Shown here in pieces: positions 46,576 through 58,775 of a stretch of 64,000 nt of DNA (the first letter of the stretch is position 1; each line of letters opens with the position of its first letter). The position numbers were made by a program, and so were the translations under genes. A model generated the notes under the pieces. It ran no database searches and had not been told where the DNA came from. It saw nothing but the letters and a program-made list of their open reading frames with translations. Source of the DNA: Uranotaenia lowii (taxonomy: Eukaryota > Arthropoda > Insecta > Diptera > Culicidae); assembly GCF_029784155.1 (NCBI RefSeq), contig NC_073692.1, forward strand, positions 328,247,920 through 328,311,919. The letters are read 5' to 3'.

Positions 46576-47465
46576 CTTTCCCGGTTAGGGAATATCAGAA
46601 GTGGAAAGTGACAATTAGCTAGAGTAGATACTCTAGATTTCGACAGGAGCTAGTTTTCGACAAAATTTTAATGAAAGGCTTATCTTTCTGTTTGGTGGCT
46701 CAAACTACCTATGTTCATATTTTTCTATTTTTGCTCTCCCACTTTAGTATACGTTGAATATAAAAATTCTTCTAAATAAGTTATTTAATAGTAGTAAATC
46801 AATAATTTAAAAGTACTATTCTGAATCACCTGTGAAATTCAATGCTATCGACCAAATTAGAATGAATTAGAATCACGAAAAAACCCCTTTTTATTTGATT
46901 AAAAGCACCATTAAAAGAATCTATGGATAGATGAGGGTCTGAAATCAATCATTTCGGTAATTTATTTTATATTTTTGCTAACATTTAATGACATTTCAAC
47001 TGTTTTTTGAGCTGTCAAAAACTAGTGCTGAAAATTCACCTATTAATCTATTTTTCGACACGCATCTTCTTCGGTATGTTTATACTGTTTCCATGCTGTA
47101 AAAAACGCCGTGAAGTAGACAAGCAATTCCAATACGCAAATATTCATATTGCTGAACTAACAAAGGAGGTGAAAATATGCTTGTCGAAAACTAAAACTTT
47201 ATTTGTCGAAAACTAGATCATCGAGAGGTTTCAGTAAAAGGATAATAAAAACGCTGTTTTGAAACTTTTGACCAATAAAAAATGTAGAGAATGAAGAAAA
47301 AAAGTCTAAATCATATAACCAATCATATTTGAAATGAAAAACTTTAGTCAAATAGTTTAATTACATGGTTTTTTTGAAAAATCAAGCAAAAACTGTCGAA
47401 ATCTAGGTATTTTACCCTATCGCTAATTATTATAGTTGTATTCCACTGACATCTCAGACGAAACA
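46576..47465. other. AT-rich segment between LTR halves
   Basis: It lies between the MITE and the resumed LTR. It has CTAGAGTAGATACTCTAG, a near-palindrome at about 46619-46636. A 69-codon frame at 47007-47216 has no domain. It may be further inserted sequence or LTR-internal sequence missing from the other copies. Confidence 0.4.
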
Positions 47466-47512
47466 TGAATAAAGATAACTCTATTCCAACACTGAAACCT
47501 GCGTTTTTAACA
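47466..47512 (+). repeat. Copia LTR fragment, right end
   Basis: CATGAATAAAGATAACTC... to TTTTTAACA matches the LTR ends at 32812 and 35871 in complement. It ends in CA. It forms one interrupted LTR with 45469-45657. Confidence 0.75.
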
Positions 47513-50400
47513 AAGGTTATTCGCCTTTTCAATTCAATTTGACCTAACCTTAACCTCATCATTTCAATTCAACCCAGAATACGATGAAGAAAAAAGTTAG
47601 GTCATGTTAAAATTGAAAACATTTTGAAAGGGTTTTCCGGTTAGAATGATTTCGGAGCTTTTTCACATGCTCCCTAAAAGCTTTGGACGACCATAATGGT
47701 GACTCGGTTATGTTTCATGAATCATAAATTTCTGGAAATGGTTTTCAAACCCACGTGGAAAAATCATAACTCCAAGTGCCAACCTTTGTTATCTGCCTGT
47801 CATCAAACATCAGAAAGTCATGTTGCAAATGTGCCCCAACTGGTTACCGCATAAATATAGGCTGATACAACAATACCTTTCGAGAGAGAGAGACGAAAAA
47901 AAAACCGCACTTGACAACACCAAAAACGGCTGACGTTCCGCCATCATTCAATGGAGTGATATGTGAAATTCAATCTTTTCCCAAATCTTTGATAAAACAC
48001 TGAATAGAAGAAAAGAAAAAAAGTTTAGTTAAATCATTTGCAGCAAAAACAGGAAGCTACCTTTTGTCCACATTCATCCAACCAAATGGGTTTGCGGTTT
48101 ATCGAGGGTTTGGATAATCGTGCCGTGGCACATATGCATGATGACAAACTTTTAAAGTGGAACCGCCAACAGAAGCATGATGGATTGGCTGCTAGTAGCC
48201 AGCGAAGATTCGAAGGAGGAAAAAAAGATTAACAACAGAAACAAGTACCAAACAAGGCCACTTTGGGAGTCGATTAGGTTAAATGTTTGACGGCGTGGAA
48301 ACCGCAGCGCCTGATGGCATCGTCCATTCTTTTAAAAGCCGAGGGACCTCAGTGATTTGGGGTTTTGCAATCCCATCGGCCGTATTGATGATGGTTCAAG
48401 GGGCTGCTAATTGATGGTTGTTCGAGGGATCATCGACTTCATCTAACAGGTTGGCTGAAATGTGAGTCTCTTGGTCCGTCATTCTTCGCTAATCGGGGTT
48501 AAGTGATGAATTCTTTAAAATGGTCGAGAGATTAAAAAAAAAACAATTATGGCATGCATTCATGTGTGGATGTGGCTTGGTGAAACTTATATTTCACCGT
48601 AACTTACAGTTTTGATAGGGAATCTCAACAAAAATCCATCTTGATCCTCTCGAAACGAGTTATCTAAGGGATCATTGCTGATGGCATAGGAATTTCACTG
48701 AGCAACATGGTTTATGATTAACGAATCCCAGAGCGACCTTTTGAACTGGCTCATAGTCGAAAATCCACGCGGTGCCCGTAGATGGCTCGATGTACTTAGA
48801 AATGAAAGTTTGAAGATACCCGACTCGACTATACATGTTGCCTAACAACTGACGCTAGGTTTTGGGAAGGCACGATTCACATTTTTGCCTTATTTGAGCA
48901 GATATCAAAAGATTGTAGCTTGTTAGCGTTTGGGTGGTCGCTCGGATTAACCTTTTTGGTGCAGCTTCAAATCCGGATCTCTCAGCTGCTTGCAAGTTGC
49001 CCATTTTGGCAGTTATTCCCATTATAATTGGCATTTCTTTTCATCTACAACTCCCCAAAGCTTCAAACTCCGCTATTCCTAACTACTCTTGCGTTTGTCA
49101 AATAAACAGGTAAACGGTATTATTCACATTATTCACTAATCTTCTGTTGATTTGTGAACGAGAAAAAACCTCCATCCCATTTTCCGACCCTTGCTCTGCT
49201 TGGCCAAAGCCCCATAAAGCACCCGGTTTAATTAAACTGAAAATGACCGAAAATCACGATCAGGGCCGCGTCTCGCCGCCTATCGCTGTGACACCATCGG
49301 AATAAATAATTAGTTAATTAATTTCAATGCATCAGCAGCTTATTTATTTATATCTGACATGTTCTCCGGCCGGGAGTCCAGCAAGGAGCGTATTTTTTTC
49401 TGTTGCTTTCCGCTTTGATTCCCACCGTGTGCCGAGTCCAGCCAGGATTTATTCATTTGGTCCTATAAGTTTTATTCGTTCGGCAAATTCGTTTGACGGT
49501 TCTGTCAGTTGTGGGTCGATTTTTTTTCTGTCGGTGGCAGCGGCCGCTGGAATTTTTATGGCTCGCCTCTCCCAAAACGTGCCACAGCTGATCCGAGCCC
49601 AACTTTTGAGCTAAGTGCAGAGTATTTCTGTAGACACAATGTGAAAATGAAAATTAAATTGTATTTTAAATATGTTTCTGATGAAAAACATTATACAAGA
49701 ATTAACAAAGATAGGAAAACCCATAGTTTTTTAAATAATAAGTTAATCGGTGTAAGAAGTTAATTATTTTAATCAAACTGCTTTACGTTATAGGAAGCTG
49801 GGGAAGGAAGTTAAAACAAGAAAATCGGAATTAAAACAAAAAATAAACCAGCTAAGAGCCTCCCGTGAAAGATTACCTCGAATAGTTTCACTCAAATAAA
49901 AGTTAGGGGCCCTGAAGTATACATTGTAGAATTTTCCCACAATAATGCGGGCTGACGCAAATTAGAATTATTTGTTCCTAAAAACCTGCCAAGATCGGGG
50001 CATTTAGAATTTTTTAACACAAAAGTTACAAAAGTTACAGGAGTTACTTAAAAAACTCGACAGAAAAAGAAAAACACCTCATTTTTTTCATCGAAACACG
50101 TCAGGCAGCGTTCAAATAAGGTTTCAAACTCCCAAAAAACATTTAGCTAATGCTCGGCTCCGGTATTTCGGTATTTGTAATTTATAAAACCAGTATTTTT
50201 CAAAGTATATCGAATTCATGAAAAGGTTTCGTCTAATTGGAGTAGTAATGCCATTAAAGCTCAAAATTTATAACACAATAGATTTTGCAACATTTTCAAT
50301 TGAAAAACATGGTATTGTGCTTTTAAATTATCCCTTTGTCATAAATCATGATAATCATAATATTTATCTCCGTCATTTTATTATTATAATTTCGCATTGA
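47513..50400. other. Non-coding stretch, no gene recognised
   Basis: The part 47640-49620 has moderate GC content and no repeat match within the window. It could contain conserved intron or regulatory DNA. Frames of up to 95 codons (49327-49614) have no domain. From 49620 the sequence is AT-rich. Confidence 0.4.
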
Positions 50401-50410
50401 GGTTGCAAGC

Positions 50411-50860
50411 GCCGATGTGGTCTAGTGGATAGGCTGGAGCGAGTCTGGTATTGGTACGCCAGGCGTACTGGGTTCGATTCCCGGTATTGGCAAGAAAAAC
50501 TTTTGGGTTCGAATCCCATAAGCGGGCCGACAGGTAAGATGTGTTTCATTATATAATGACTATATAATTGGAATGTTCAATCAGTTGCCAGCTGGCCAGG
50601 TATATACACGGATGCCGGAATACCTGTAAGTAAACTAGCCCACCTGATTGATTCGTTCTTCCAAAATATACCTACATCAACACACGCAATACATTCACCA
50701 CATAACAGTACATACGAAGCCATGGGGTCCGGGTATGGTGGCGCGCTGCATTGGAGATTTGTCGAACCTCATAATCTAAGGAATGTATGTGAACCCATAC
50801 TTTGGCAGAAACTGCGGGAATCCGTGCACCCATGGTGGATTACCACCAACCAGGTTTTAC
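50411..50860 (+). mobile_element. tRNA-headed SINE (second family)
   Basis: The head begins GCCGATGTGGTCTAGTGGAT (box A), contains GTACGCCAGGCGTAC, a perfect 6-bp stem with 3-nt loop, and has box B GGGTTCGATTCCC (about 50470). The acceptor halves GCCGATG and TATTGGC can pair, with wobbles. A second box B-like GGGTTCGAATCCC follows at about 50506. The body (50520-50860) matches the SINE fragment at 7598-7826 plus 10744-10790. It is a retroposon rather than a tRNA gene because the body is repeated elsewhere. Confidence 0.75.
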
Positions 50861-53225
50861 AGAATTAGAGAAAGTTTTTATAATCTTTCATGAAAATGAT
50901 AAGAAATTTGATATATAAATAGATTTTTCGTTTAAAAATGACTTCATTAATAACTACACAAAACTCAAAACACTGTCACACAGTGTTTGGTTTACTCACA
51001 AAACTACAGATTATTGTTGTCTAAAAACCGGATATTTTCCCCGCAACCTAGGTTGTGATCACGTTAAGTTTGCCTTTTAAAAATTAAAGCGAACATATTG
51101 AAATAAAAATTCAGCAATAAATATAGTTGTTTGGATCTGATCCGTACGCTCTTTGCTGCTATAATACTGTTGCAAATTTATAAAAACTTTGTTCTTGCTT
51201 TGTCTGGAAAAAGAAAATGCTGTTTCAGCGTTAAAAATATAAACAACAGAGTTTAATCAATTAACTTGAAAATATTGCTAGAGAAATTTCATACAAACAT
51301 TCCAACATGTGTTTAAATGCTGATTCTGTTGAAACATTTCATGTTTTAAAACAATGTAGGAAGTTTCTAATCAGTTTTCAACATTTTTGGTTTTAAATTT
51401 TTGAAAACCTTACACGAACGATTTTGATAAACTTGGCCTGCTTATAGATAAAACATTTTCTTTTGACCAAAGTCCAGTTTTTTAATTAAAAAAAAATTAT
51501 TATTGTAAAGCAATTTTAAATTTCTTGTAGCTGTTTCTTTTTTCAGTCATTGTTCACTTGTACAGTCTTGAAATGTTGTGAAGCGTTAGTTCGATAGCTG
51601 AACTGAAATGTGTAAAGTTTCATGAAAAAATATCATCTGAGAGAGATGGTAGCTTTTCAATGCTCTTTTAAACACCACTCTAGCAATAATTCAAAAAGTT
51701 ACACCGGAAAGTTTTAGCAATAATCAAATCTCACATAAACCTAGAAGGAAGGTTTATTGACCTTAGAGTTTGAAACTAATTGAACAAAATATGAGTATTT
51801 TTACTCATACATATTTGGAAAAAAAACAGCTGTGTCAGTTTTATTAAAAAGTCCAAAGAATGATGAAAAATTTACCAAAAATACCGTTTTTTTACCGATC
51901 TGAAAGCCGGTATTTCCGGTATTGGAAAATGGACGGTTTTATAGGTTTCGGTAAAACCGGTTAGAACACCCTAGAAGAAATCCGGGGAATCGGGAATGCA
52001 TACCCTACAATAAATAAGGTATAATTTTCTCTAAACAGTTCAACAAACAACATATTTGAGGAATAACGAAATTAAAACGTAACGGCTTCTAACTGGCAGC
52101 TTAATAACAGTTATTATCACTTTTTGAATGAAAATTTGCAGAAAAAAAGGTGAAATAGAGAAATCAATATCTTATTTTCAATAGCTACAAATTTCTCGAG
52201 TTAAGTATAAGTCTCAATTTACGGATGGACTCATATTTATAATTAAAAGACATGATAATAAACATTTAAGTTTTATTTAAAAACAATATAGATAAACGCC
52301 GGATATTATAAAAATAAAAAAAAACGAGCAATCTTAAATGAATTTTTCTATCATTTAAGAAACTTGCGTTAGTTTAAATATTTTACAATCTTTTAACGAA
52401 AATCAGTTTTGAAAAATTAAAATTTATGAAGCTACTATAGCTGCTGGAATAAGACGAATTCGCCAAACTGAGTTTCTCTATAAATTTTCCATACCAGTTT
52501 CAGAAGGTTGATTCTACTGAAAGAAATTTTGTTTCGAAATTATCCTCTACTGAAGTAAACACCCTGAATTCAGCGTATCATTTTCCATTTGACTATTCTT
52601 AATTTATTTTCATCATTAAAATATTCTCATAGTTGAACTGCGAAACACATCGAATGGTTCTCTAAATATGAATAATTCTATGTATTTAATTTCATGTTCT
52701 TGCAGGTTTTGTATAAGACCTTTTATTCAAAAAAGTTTTCTATTCTTGTTTTGCTTTACACTTACACTGTAGTCAGTTATAGTTACTGTTGATTCCAAAA
52801 GCTTTTTAATTATAATGTATAAAAAATATTCGAAACTTATCCCGTTTTCCTATTTTGTTGATTAGAGGAGATAATGGCCTAACAAGCACTCGGGCATAGT
52901 AAGCACTTTTCGATTCTTCAAAAGTACGTTTTTTCTTTAATAAAGTTTCATGAGGATTTGATTCGTACTTCCTATAGTATAAATTTTTCACCAAAAAAAA
53001 TCTCCTTATCATCTTTACAGAAATATAAATAAAACGAGCTAAATTATCAAGTGACGAAAATATTATAATTTTTGAGCCAAATAAGCTTTTATGACCTTTA
53101 AATCATCTTGATCTATAATGTACGCAATGGAACATTTTGTACACATTGTTTCTTAATTTTCACCATCATACAATTTTTGATTTTTCACTTTAAATGAATT
53201 CAAAACGCGTTTTACTAAAATTTGT
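50861..53225. other. AT-rich stretch with traces of old elements
   Basis: ACCGGTATTTCGG-type words near 50157-50175 and 51890-51973, ending GGTTAGAACACCCTAG, look like the two subterminal regions of an old hAT-like element, but no target duplication was found. At 52868-52910, GGCCTAACAAGCACTCGGGCA resembles the foldback arm at 53230. No gene recognised. Confidence 0.4.
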
Positions 53226-53229
53226 TGAC

Positions 53230-53470
53230 TCGGGGCGAACAAAGCACTATCAATCGGGGCACGGTGAGCTTGTTCTACCGTGTAATCTAGCAGCGAATTC
53301 AGCTCGATGAAATCAACTGAATAATAGAGCTACAGCTTGACTTGTTTACATCCCACGGTTTGGCCTTTGATTATCTCTCCGACACCTTACCAATAGGCTT
53401 AATCTTCAGATGAAACAAGTCAAGCTGTAGCTCTATCGTGCCCCGATTTATGGTGCTTATACTGCCCCAG
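53230..53470. mobile_element. Foldback/MITE with perfect 24-bp hairpin arms
   Basis: ATAGAGCTACAGCTTGACTT... (53324-53347) is exactly complementary to 53413-53436 over 24 bp with a 65-nt loop. Next to it, ATCGGGGCACG (53253-53263) pairs with CGTGCCCCGAT (53437-53447) over 11 bp. GGGGC...AGCACTAT (53232-53250) pairs loosely with ATGGTGCTTATACTGCCCC (53450-53468). The left arm has an extra 60 bp. No coding capacity. Confidence 0.75.
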
Positions 53471-53479
53471 GGAGGTTCT

Positions 53480-55406
53480 CATTATACCCCTACAATGACT
53501 GGTTTTCAGCCTTAGGCAAAAAAAAAATTTTTTTCAAATGCATTTTTAAACGATTTTATTAATTTTTCAAGTTTCAGCCAATTAGGAAATAGACTATTTT
53601 AGTATCTTAACATGAAACAATTATGTAATTCACATATCATAGCTATTTTCTATGATTAATTTAATCTTTGAGAGGCTGGAGCTGTTTCCTAGCTATCAGT
53701 CAATTAAACTTAGCCTGAAATAACAAGGGCCGAAACAGTGCCAAGGTAATGTTCATATGAGCTCTGATGGAAAACAAAACTTGTTAAAAAATAATGTTCA
53801 TACAATTTCCATTGGTTGAATCCTGTAACGTTCTTGCGCATAGCAAAATTCCTTGCATTTCAAATAGAGTGTGCATATCTCGGCCATTTTCCCATTACTG
53901 GGAATCGGGAAATCTGGTTGCCTGTTTCCCGGGAAATATTCAAAAACATGTTAAATATATGCACTACAATTGAAATATACATATACATACATACATGCTT
54001 TCCACCTTTTCAAATAAATCAAACTGTTTTCAACAATGACAAATTAAAAACAGTCAAACGAACTTTGAAATAACCTTATTAAGTTGAATGAAGAATTTAT
54101 TCCTAGAGTTGGGGGTTAATAAGAAAATCTTTTTCTTTTTTCGATTATTCCAACTTTTTTTCGTTTTTCTGAACACTTAACATTCTTACTCTTAACATGA
54201 ACAAAAACGATGTATTCTCCTTTTTTATGTTTTGAAATTCATCATGCTTTAAAGCCAGAGAGAAACAAGTGCATAAATCAAGAAAACACAATCTGCCTAC
54301 CTGTTGCGCGATTGTTCATATATTTTTAAGTGTTGTGGGTTTTTGCTCACGGAAAACGGTGTGAAAATACCTACATATGATCATTTCAAACTTATCTACC
54401 TATTTGAATAAAAAAAATTGCACCAAATGGCTGCAAAATGTCTATTGTCACAGGAATTGGCATATCCTCAATGAGTTTTGAAAGAGTTCATTTTCAAAAA
54501 GAACAATAAGAATGGTTCCAGAGGCTGTCAGGATTTTCCAGAGAAATAATTTCATACATGTCGGGAATTCCCGGGAATAAAACTATGATTCCCGGGAATC
54601 GAGAATTTCCAAATTTCTCAAATTCCCGGGAAAGCCCGGGACGGACATTTTGTTTTCAAAAATATTTATTTCCTGAGCACATAACAATTGGAACATTAGG
54701 ATTTCAAACTTAGAATTCAAAACACCAAAAAAAGTAAATGAAAATTCTATAGAGAAATGGATATAAGAGATCAAGAGTATTATTCGAACCCTGAAATCAG
54801 ATTTAATTCAGAACCAAATTTGGTGTCTCAAATAAAAATAATATGTTCAAATCAATATATGAGAAACAAATTACAAATGCAGTTCACATACAAACTTGAG
54901 AATTAAAGTCACAATCACAGTCAAAGAATGAATTGCTTAATTTTTTTTTCTTAATATAAATCTTGTTTCAATTTCATTATCATAAACACAAAAAATCGTT
55001 TTTATGTAATGTGTGGAAATTTAAAAATGTGATGCTATTTTTAAATTTCATCTCAAATATCGGAAATAGAGAAATTTTTAGAAAAGTTTTTCTGAATGTT
55101 ACAAAAATAAATTTGAAAACATAATATCAGAATACGGATAAGATATTCAAAACACATAATCTGTAATTTTTTTAAAATTTAGATAAGTTTAGAAATTTCA
55201 ACAAAGATCTCGACTTTCCAAAATTTAGAAAACCATGAAACTTAAGAAAAACAACACAAAACTTTCAAATGTCGATAGATCAATCTCTATTTGTACCTAT
55301 TTATAAAATTTTGAGAATTATCAATTGGAAAATTATATGTTAAAATCAGGATATTTACTTCAGCAAGAAAAATTGTAAAATAATTGTACATCAGAATCAA
55401 TACTAG
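53480..55406. other. AT-rich stretch with CCCGGGA-rich element traces
   Basis: Clusters of TTCCCGGGAA and GGGAATCGGGAAA words at 53888-53940 and 54560-54645 suggest the two ends of a decayed element of about 0.75 kb. The outer ends could not be defined. The remainder has no gene. Confidence 0.4.
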
Positions 55407-55553
55407 AAATCTTCAGTTGGAAAAGTTTCAATTTGAATCTCAGTTGACGATCAGATTTCGTTGGAGACAGACCTATTTTGGGAACAGAGCTATAAATAAG
55501 ATAACCTCAAACGCAGTGATATAGGTATATCGTTTGATAACCACGTGTTAGTA

Positions 55554-57434
55554 ATGGCCGATGATCTTGTAAAAAATACTCTAGCTATCAGGTTTCCAGA
55601 TGGTACTCCCAGCCCATTGCTGGTGGTAACAGTTAGATTTGTGAAGAGTTTGGGTGCGGATGAATCATTGATGGAATCGTGTTACAAAATATCGGAGGAG
55701 AGATCTTTATTTATCAAGTTTAAGACTAACGAAGCCTTGAAAGATGCAGTAACCCAAAATGCAGAACAGTTGGAATTTGTATATTCTAATGGAAACATCG
55801 TAAATGTGACAGTTGCAGTGGTAGGATGTTTAACAACATATATAAGAATTTTCGATTTGCCTCCCGAAATAACAGATGGAAATATCGCTGATGTGTTGTG
55901 CAAGTATGGTACAGTGAAAAGAATGACCAGAGAAAAATTTCCTGTAGAGTTAGGTTTAGACTTGTTTACCGGTGTAAGAGGTGTACATATAGAAGTGAAA
56001 AAGAAAATTCCAGGCTTTCTCTTGTTTCTTAATAGAAAAGGAAGAGTTTATTACGACGGTTTAAAGAAAAGATGTTTTTTATGCAAGCAAGAAGGTCACC
56101 TCAAGGCCAATTGCCCGCAAAAACAAGATGGAAGCACAGATAAGCACGATAAAATGCAACAAGCTCTCTCAGCTAGCTCTGCTAGTTGTGTTGAGCAGCT
56201 TGCTGATATAAGTTGTTCCGGAATCGTTCAGATGCCCACGACCAGCTCACCACAAACTACAAAGGAAAAAAGGGATAGCAATTTCGCAGAAGTTCTCAAG
56301 GGTTTTGCTGAACAGGAACGAATGATGATTGAAGAACCCAGAAACCAGCAAAGTGCTAGTAAACGGAATCGATCTCCAGCGCTGGAAACTTCCACTGACG
56401 CTACAGACGAAGATGGATTCACGCAGGAAAGTTCACGGCGCACTCGCAAGGCCAAAAAAGGGACTCTGGAAATTACATCAACAGTATGGGAGAGTGGGGA
56501 ATCATGGGCCACTTTTTTTCGTTGTTCCATAACTTCTTTATTATAAAAGATAAATTGAAAATAAAAAATGGTATGGTTTTCTACATTTTCAAGGTATCAT
56601 AAGGTATTTTTTTAAATTTTTAATAAGTTATTTTCCCCAAATTCTGACTGTTTGATAAAAAGCAATATTTTTTGGATTTTGAAAAATGGTGGGGAATCGC
56701 GGGCCACCAAATCCAAATGGATCAAATAACATGCAAAGTTTATGAGTTGACCCAAAACTGTGAATTCCTAATTCATTTCGTTATTTAAAAGTAATTTCAG
56801 ATGATGAAATAAAAAAGAGAGCTGTGTATGATCGCATAGATTCCAAAACCCGTTTTGGCAAAATTTCTTATATAGGATGGACAAAATATTTTTCATAACT
56901 CTTCATTTGGCATAGCAAAATTTTACAGATCGGAAAAGCGTATTTTAAGTCCTGAATGTGTATAAAAACATAAAAATATAGGTGATTCAAGATGTGTGGC
57001 CCACGATTCCCCACAAGCTATGATTTGCAAATTGGTTGCGTTTGTGTGAGTTATTGATGTTTCATCAAAAATTCCTTTTCCACGTGAAAGATCATGACAA
57101 AACTAAGATCATAAGCATATGAGCATATTTTTGTTATGCACTTTAGGTTCCCCATCGATGAAATTAGCGAATGTTTTTTAAATTATGTAAGCAAATTTTT
57201 CTAACTTTTTTAAGCTTGATAAATAAAAGAAGCATATGATGCGTATTTCAGTCAACAACATATAGGAATACATGCTCACGCAAAGCGACGACGATGACAG
57301 TTGGTTTGAGATTTTTATCTCAACATACAGCTGAGATATTAAAAGTGGCCCACGTTTCCCCATGGCCCACGATACCCCACTCTCCCCTACCAAAACAGAA
57401 ACCGGCCGAAATCAGTCGCTCATCAAGCAAATAA
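55554..57434 (+). pseudogene. LINE ORF1 (gag-like, zinc knuckle), MITE-interrupted
   Basis: Nucleic-acid-binding ORF1 protein of a non-LTR retrotransposon. The frame opens at ATG 55554 (MADDLVKNTLAIRFPDGTPS); a GTG further upstream is unlikely in a eukaryote. The region IRIFDLPPEITDGNIADVL resembles the RNA-binding fold of insect LINE ORF1 proteins. FTGVRGVHIEVKKKIPGFLL is followed by a CCHC knuckle, CFLCKQEGHLKANCP (about 56073-56117). A Ser/Thr-rich tail and a basic KKGTLEIT segment follow. At 56486 a MITE inserts in frame. After it, the frame resumes at 57390 and stops at 57432-57434, adding 14 codons. There are no other stops or frameshifts, so the ORF was intact when the MITE arrived. 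Confidence 0.8.
56487..57387. mobile_element. GGGAGAGTGGGG MITE, copy 2
   Basis: 901 bp between TA dinucleotides (56485-56486, 57388-57389), near-identical to 45677-46573. The differences are small substitutions, a 12-bp insertion near 56880 (GACAAAATATTT) and short deletions. It disrupts the ORF1 frame. Confidence 0.9.
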
Positions 57435-57590
57435 TTTGAATCAGTGTATTAAGTGACCTTTCAGTTTTTTTTTAAAGAAATGCTTTTATCGAAAAAAAAT
57501 TATATTGAACATGTTAAATGAAAGAAGATAAAAAGATAGATATGTAAATATGTATTTATATTTTTTAATATTGTTATTTCAAATTAGTTA

Positions 57591-57596
57591 AATAAA
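57591..57596 (+). promoter_or_regulatory. Poly(A) signal of the ORF1 retroposon
   Basis: AATAAA lies 10 nt before the A-rich tract, the normal spacing for cleavage and polyadenylation. Confidence 0.6.
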
Positions 57597-57619
57597 GATT
57601 TTAATGAAAAAAAAAAAAA

Positions 57620-58773
57620 TCTTAGATAGAAATTTGGATGAAAATTCAAAAATGAATAACAGGTTGCCAGATTATACGGTTTTATCCGGGATTGCCCTGA
57701 TATTAAATACAAAGAGGGTATTTGGGTTCCCAAGATTTTTCAAGCTCACCCCATTTTTTCATAAGAGAAACCTATAGAGGGAGGGGGCACCCATACAACT
57801 TTTCCAGAACTGGTGTTAAACCAAGCAAATGGAACTAAATTTGTCATAGCACGATATTTGAATACGAAAAAAGACTCTATGGTTGTTGATTGAAACCCCA
57901 CCTTTCTGATCCCAGTAAACAAATAGGACAAGAAGATGTGGCCACCGCAGTTTTCAATGGCGTCGATAGTTAATCAGTCGAGTAATGCTTCTATAACTAT
58001 TTGGGACCCTTCCCTTCTTCCATTGAGTAAGATTGGAAGAGGAGACGAGAGCTTCATACATTTTTGTTGTATATATTTAGAATAAGTCGTACAAAAGAAA
58101 CCAATTTTAGTAGAGGAGGGTTTTTAGGATTGAGAAATGTTTTTATGCTTATTCGGGAACCCTCCAGTGTGGTTCCTCGTGTGGCTGTGTGGCACTCCTA
58201 CATTTTTTGCATCAATCAATAGTACTTGAAGCAAATGGGGTAACATTTTTCATATGAAAGCATATAAAAATTTTAGACTCCTTCTTTCTTTTCACTAGAG
58301 AAATGATCGAGCAAATTTTGCATAGAAGGGATTGGGGTATGAGAAACGTTTTCTTGATTTTTGTACAGGGGGACTCTTATAATTTTATTTTAAATGACTT
58401 GGAACCTGATCAAGAAAATGGAACTAAATTTGGCTTGGGAGAGGAATTTTATAAAAGAAAAACATTTAGTGTGGCAGAATTTAGGAGCTTATAAATATTT
58501 ATTTAAGTAACAAAATAATTTTAGGACAGGTTTTGAAAACAGAAAAGAATACTTAGGAAAAAAGGAATGAATATCTTTTGTTAAACTTCCTTCAATGATA
58601 AAAGGTGTAGCAAAACACACTAGCTCTGCTAATGAATTACATATTACTCACAAATAATGGTAGAGTTTAAGTTTAAAGCAATATACCTTGCAATTGTGCA
58701 AGACATTCGATTTTAATTACAATGAGATGTTGTTCTACTTATTTTGTGCTGCAAGTCTTAATTTAAAAACTGA
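57620..58773. other. AT-rich non-coding stretch
   Basis: No domain in any frame. A 63-codon frame at 58303-58494 is not recognised. The G-rich words AGAGGGAGGGGGCACCC at 57774-57790 have no clear partner. Confidence 0.4.
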
Positions 58774-58775
58774 TA

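Larger units (their letters stand above)
55414..57613 (+). mobile_element. ORF1-only retroposon with poly(A), split by a MITE
   Basis: Upstream sequence, one ORF1-type frame, a 3' untranslated region, AATAAA at 57591-57596 and an A13-14 tract (57606-57619). A 7-bp repeat AAATCTT (55407-55413 and overlapping the poly(A) end at 57616) may be the target duplication, which would put the 5' end at CAGTTGGAAAAG. No reverse transcriptase follows. Without the 901-bp MITE the element is about 1.3 kb. It resembles half-LINE derivatives that keep only ORF1, but a 3' deletion of a full LINE is also possible. Confidence 0.65.

Noticed and set aside
50411..50492. Functional tRNA gene
   Set aside because: The fold is irregular, the anticodon arm is not clear, and the downstream body recurs at 7.6 and 10.7 kb, so a SINE is the better explanation.
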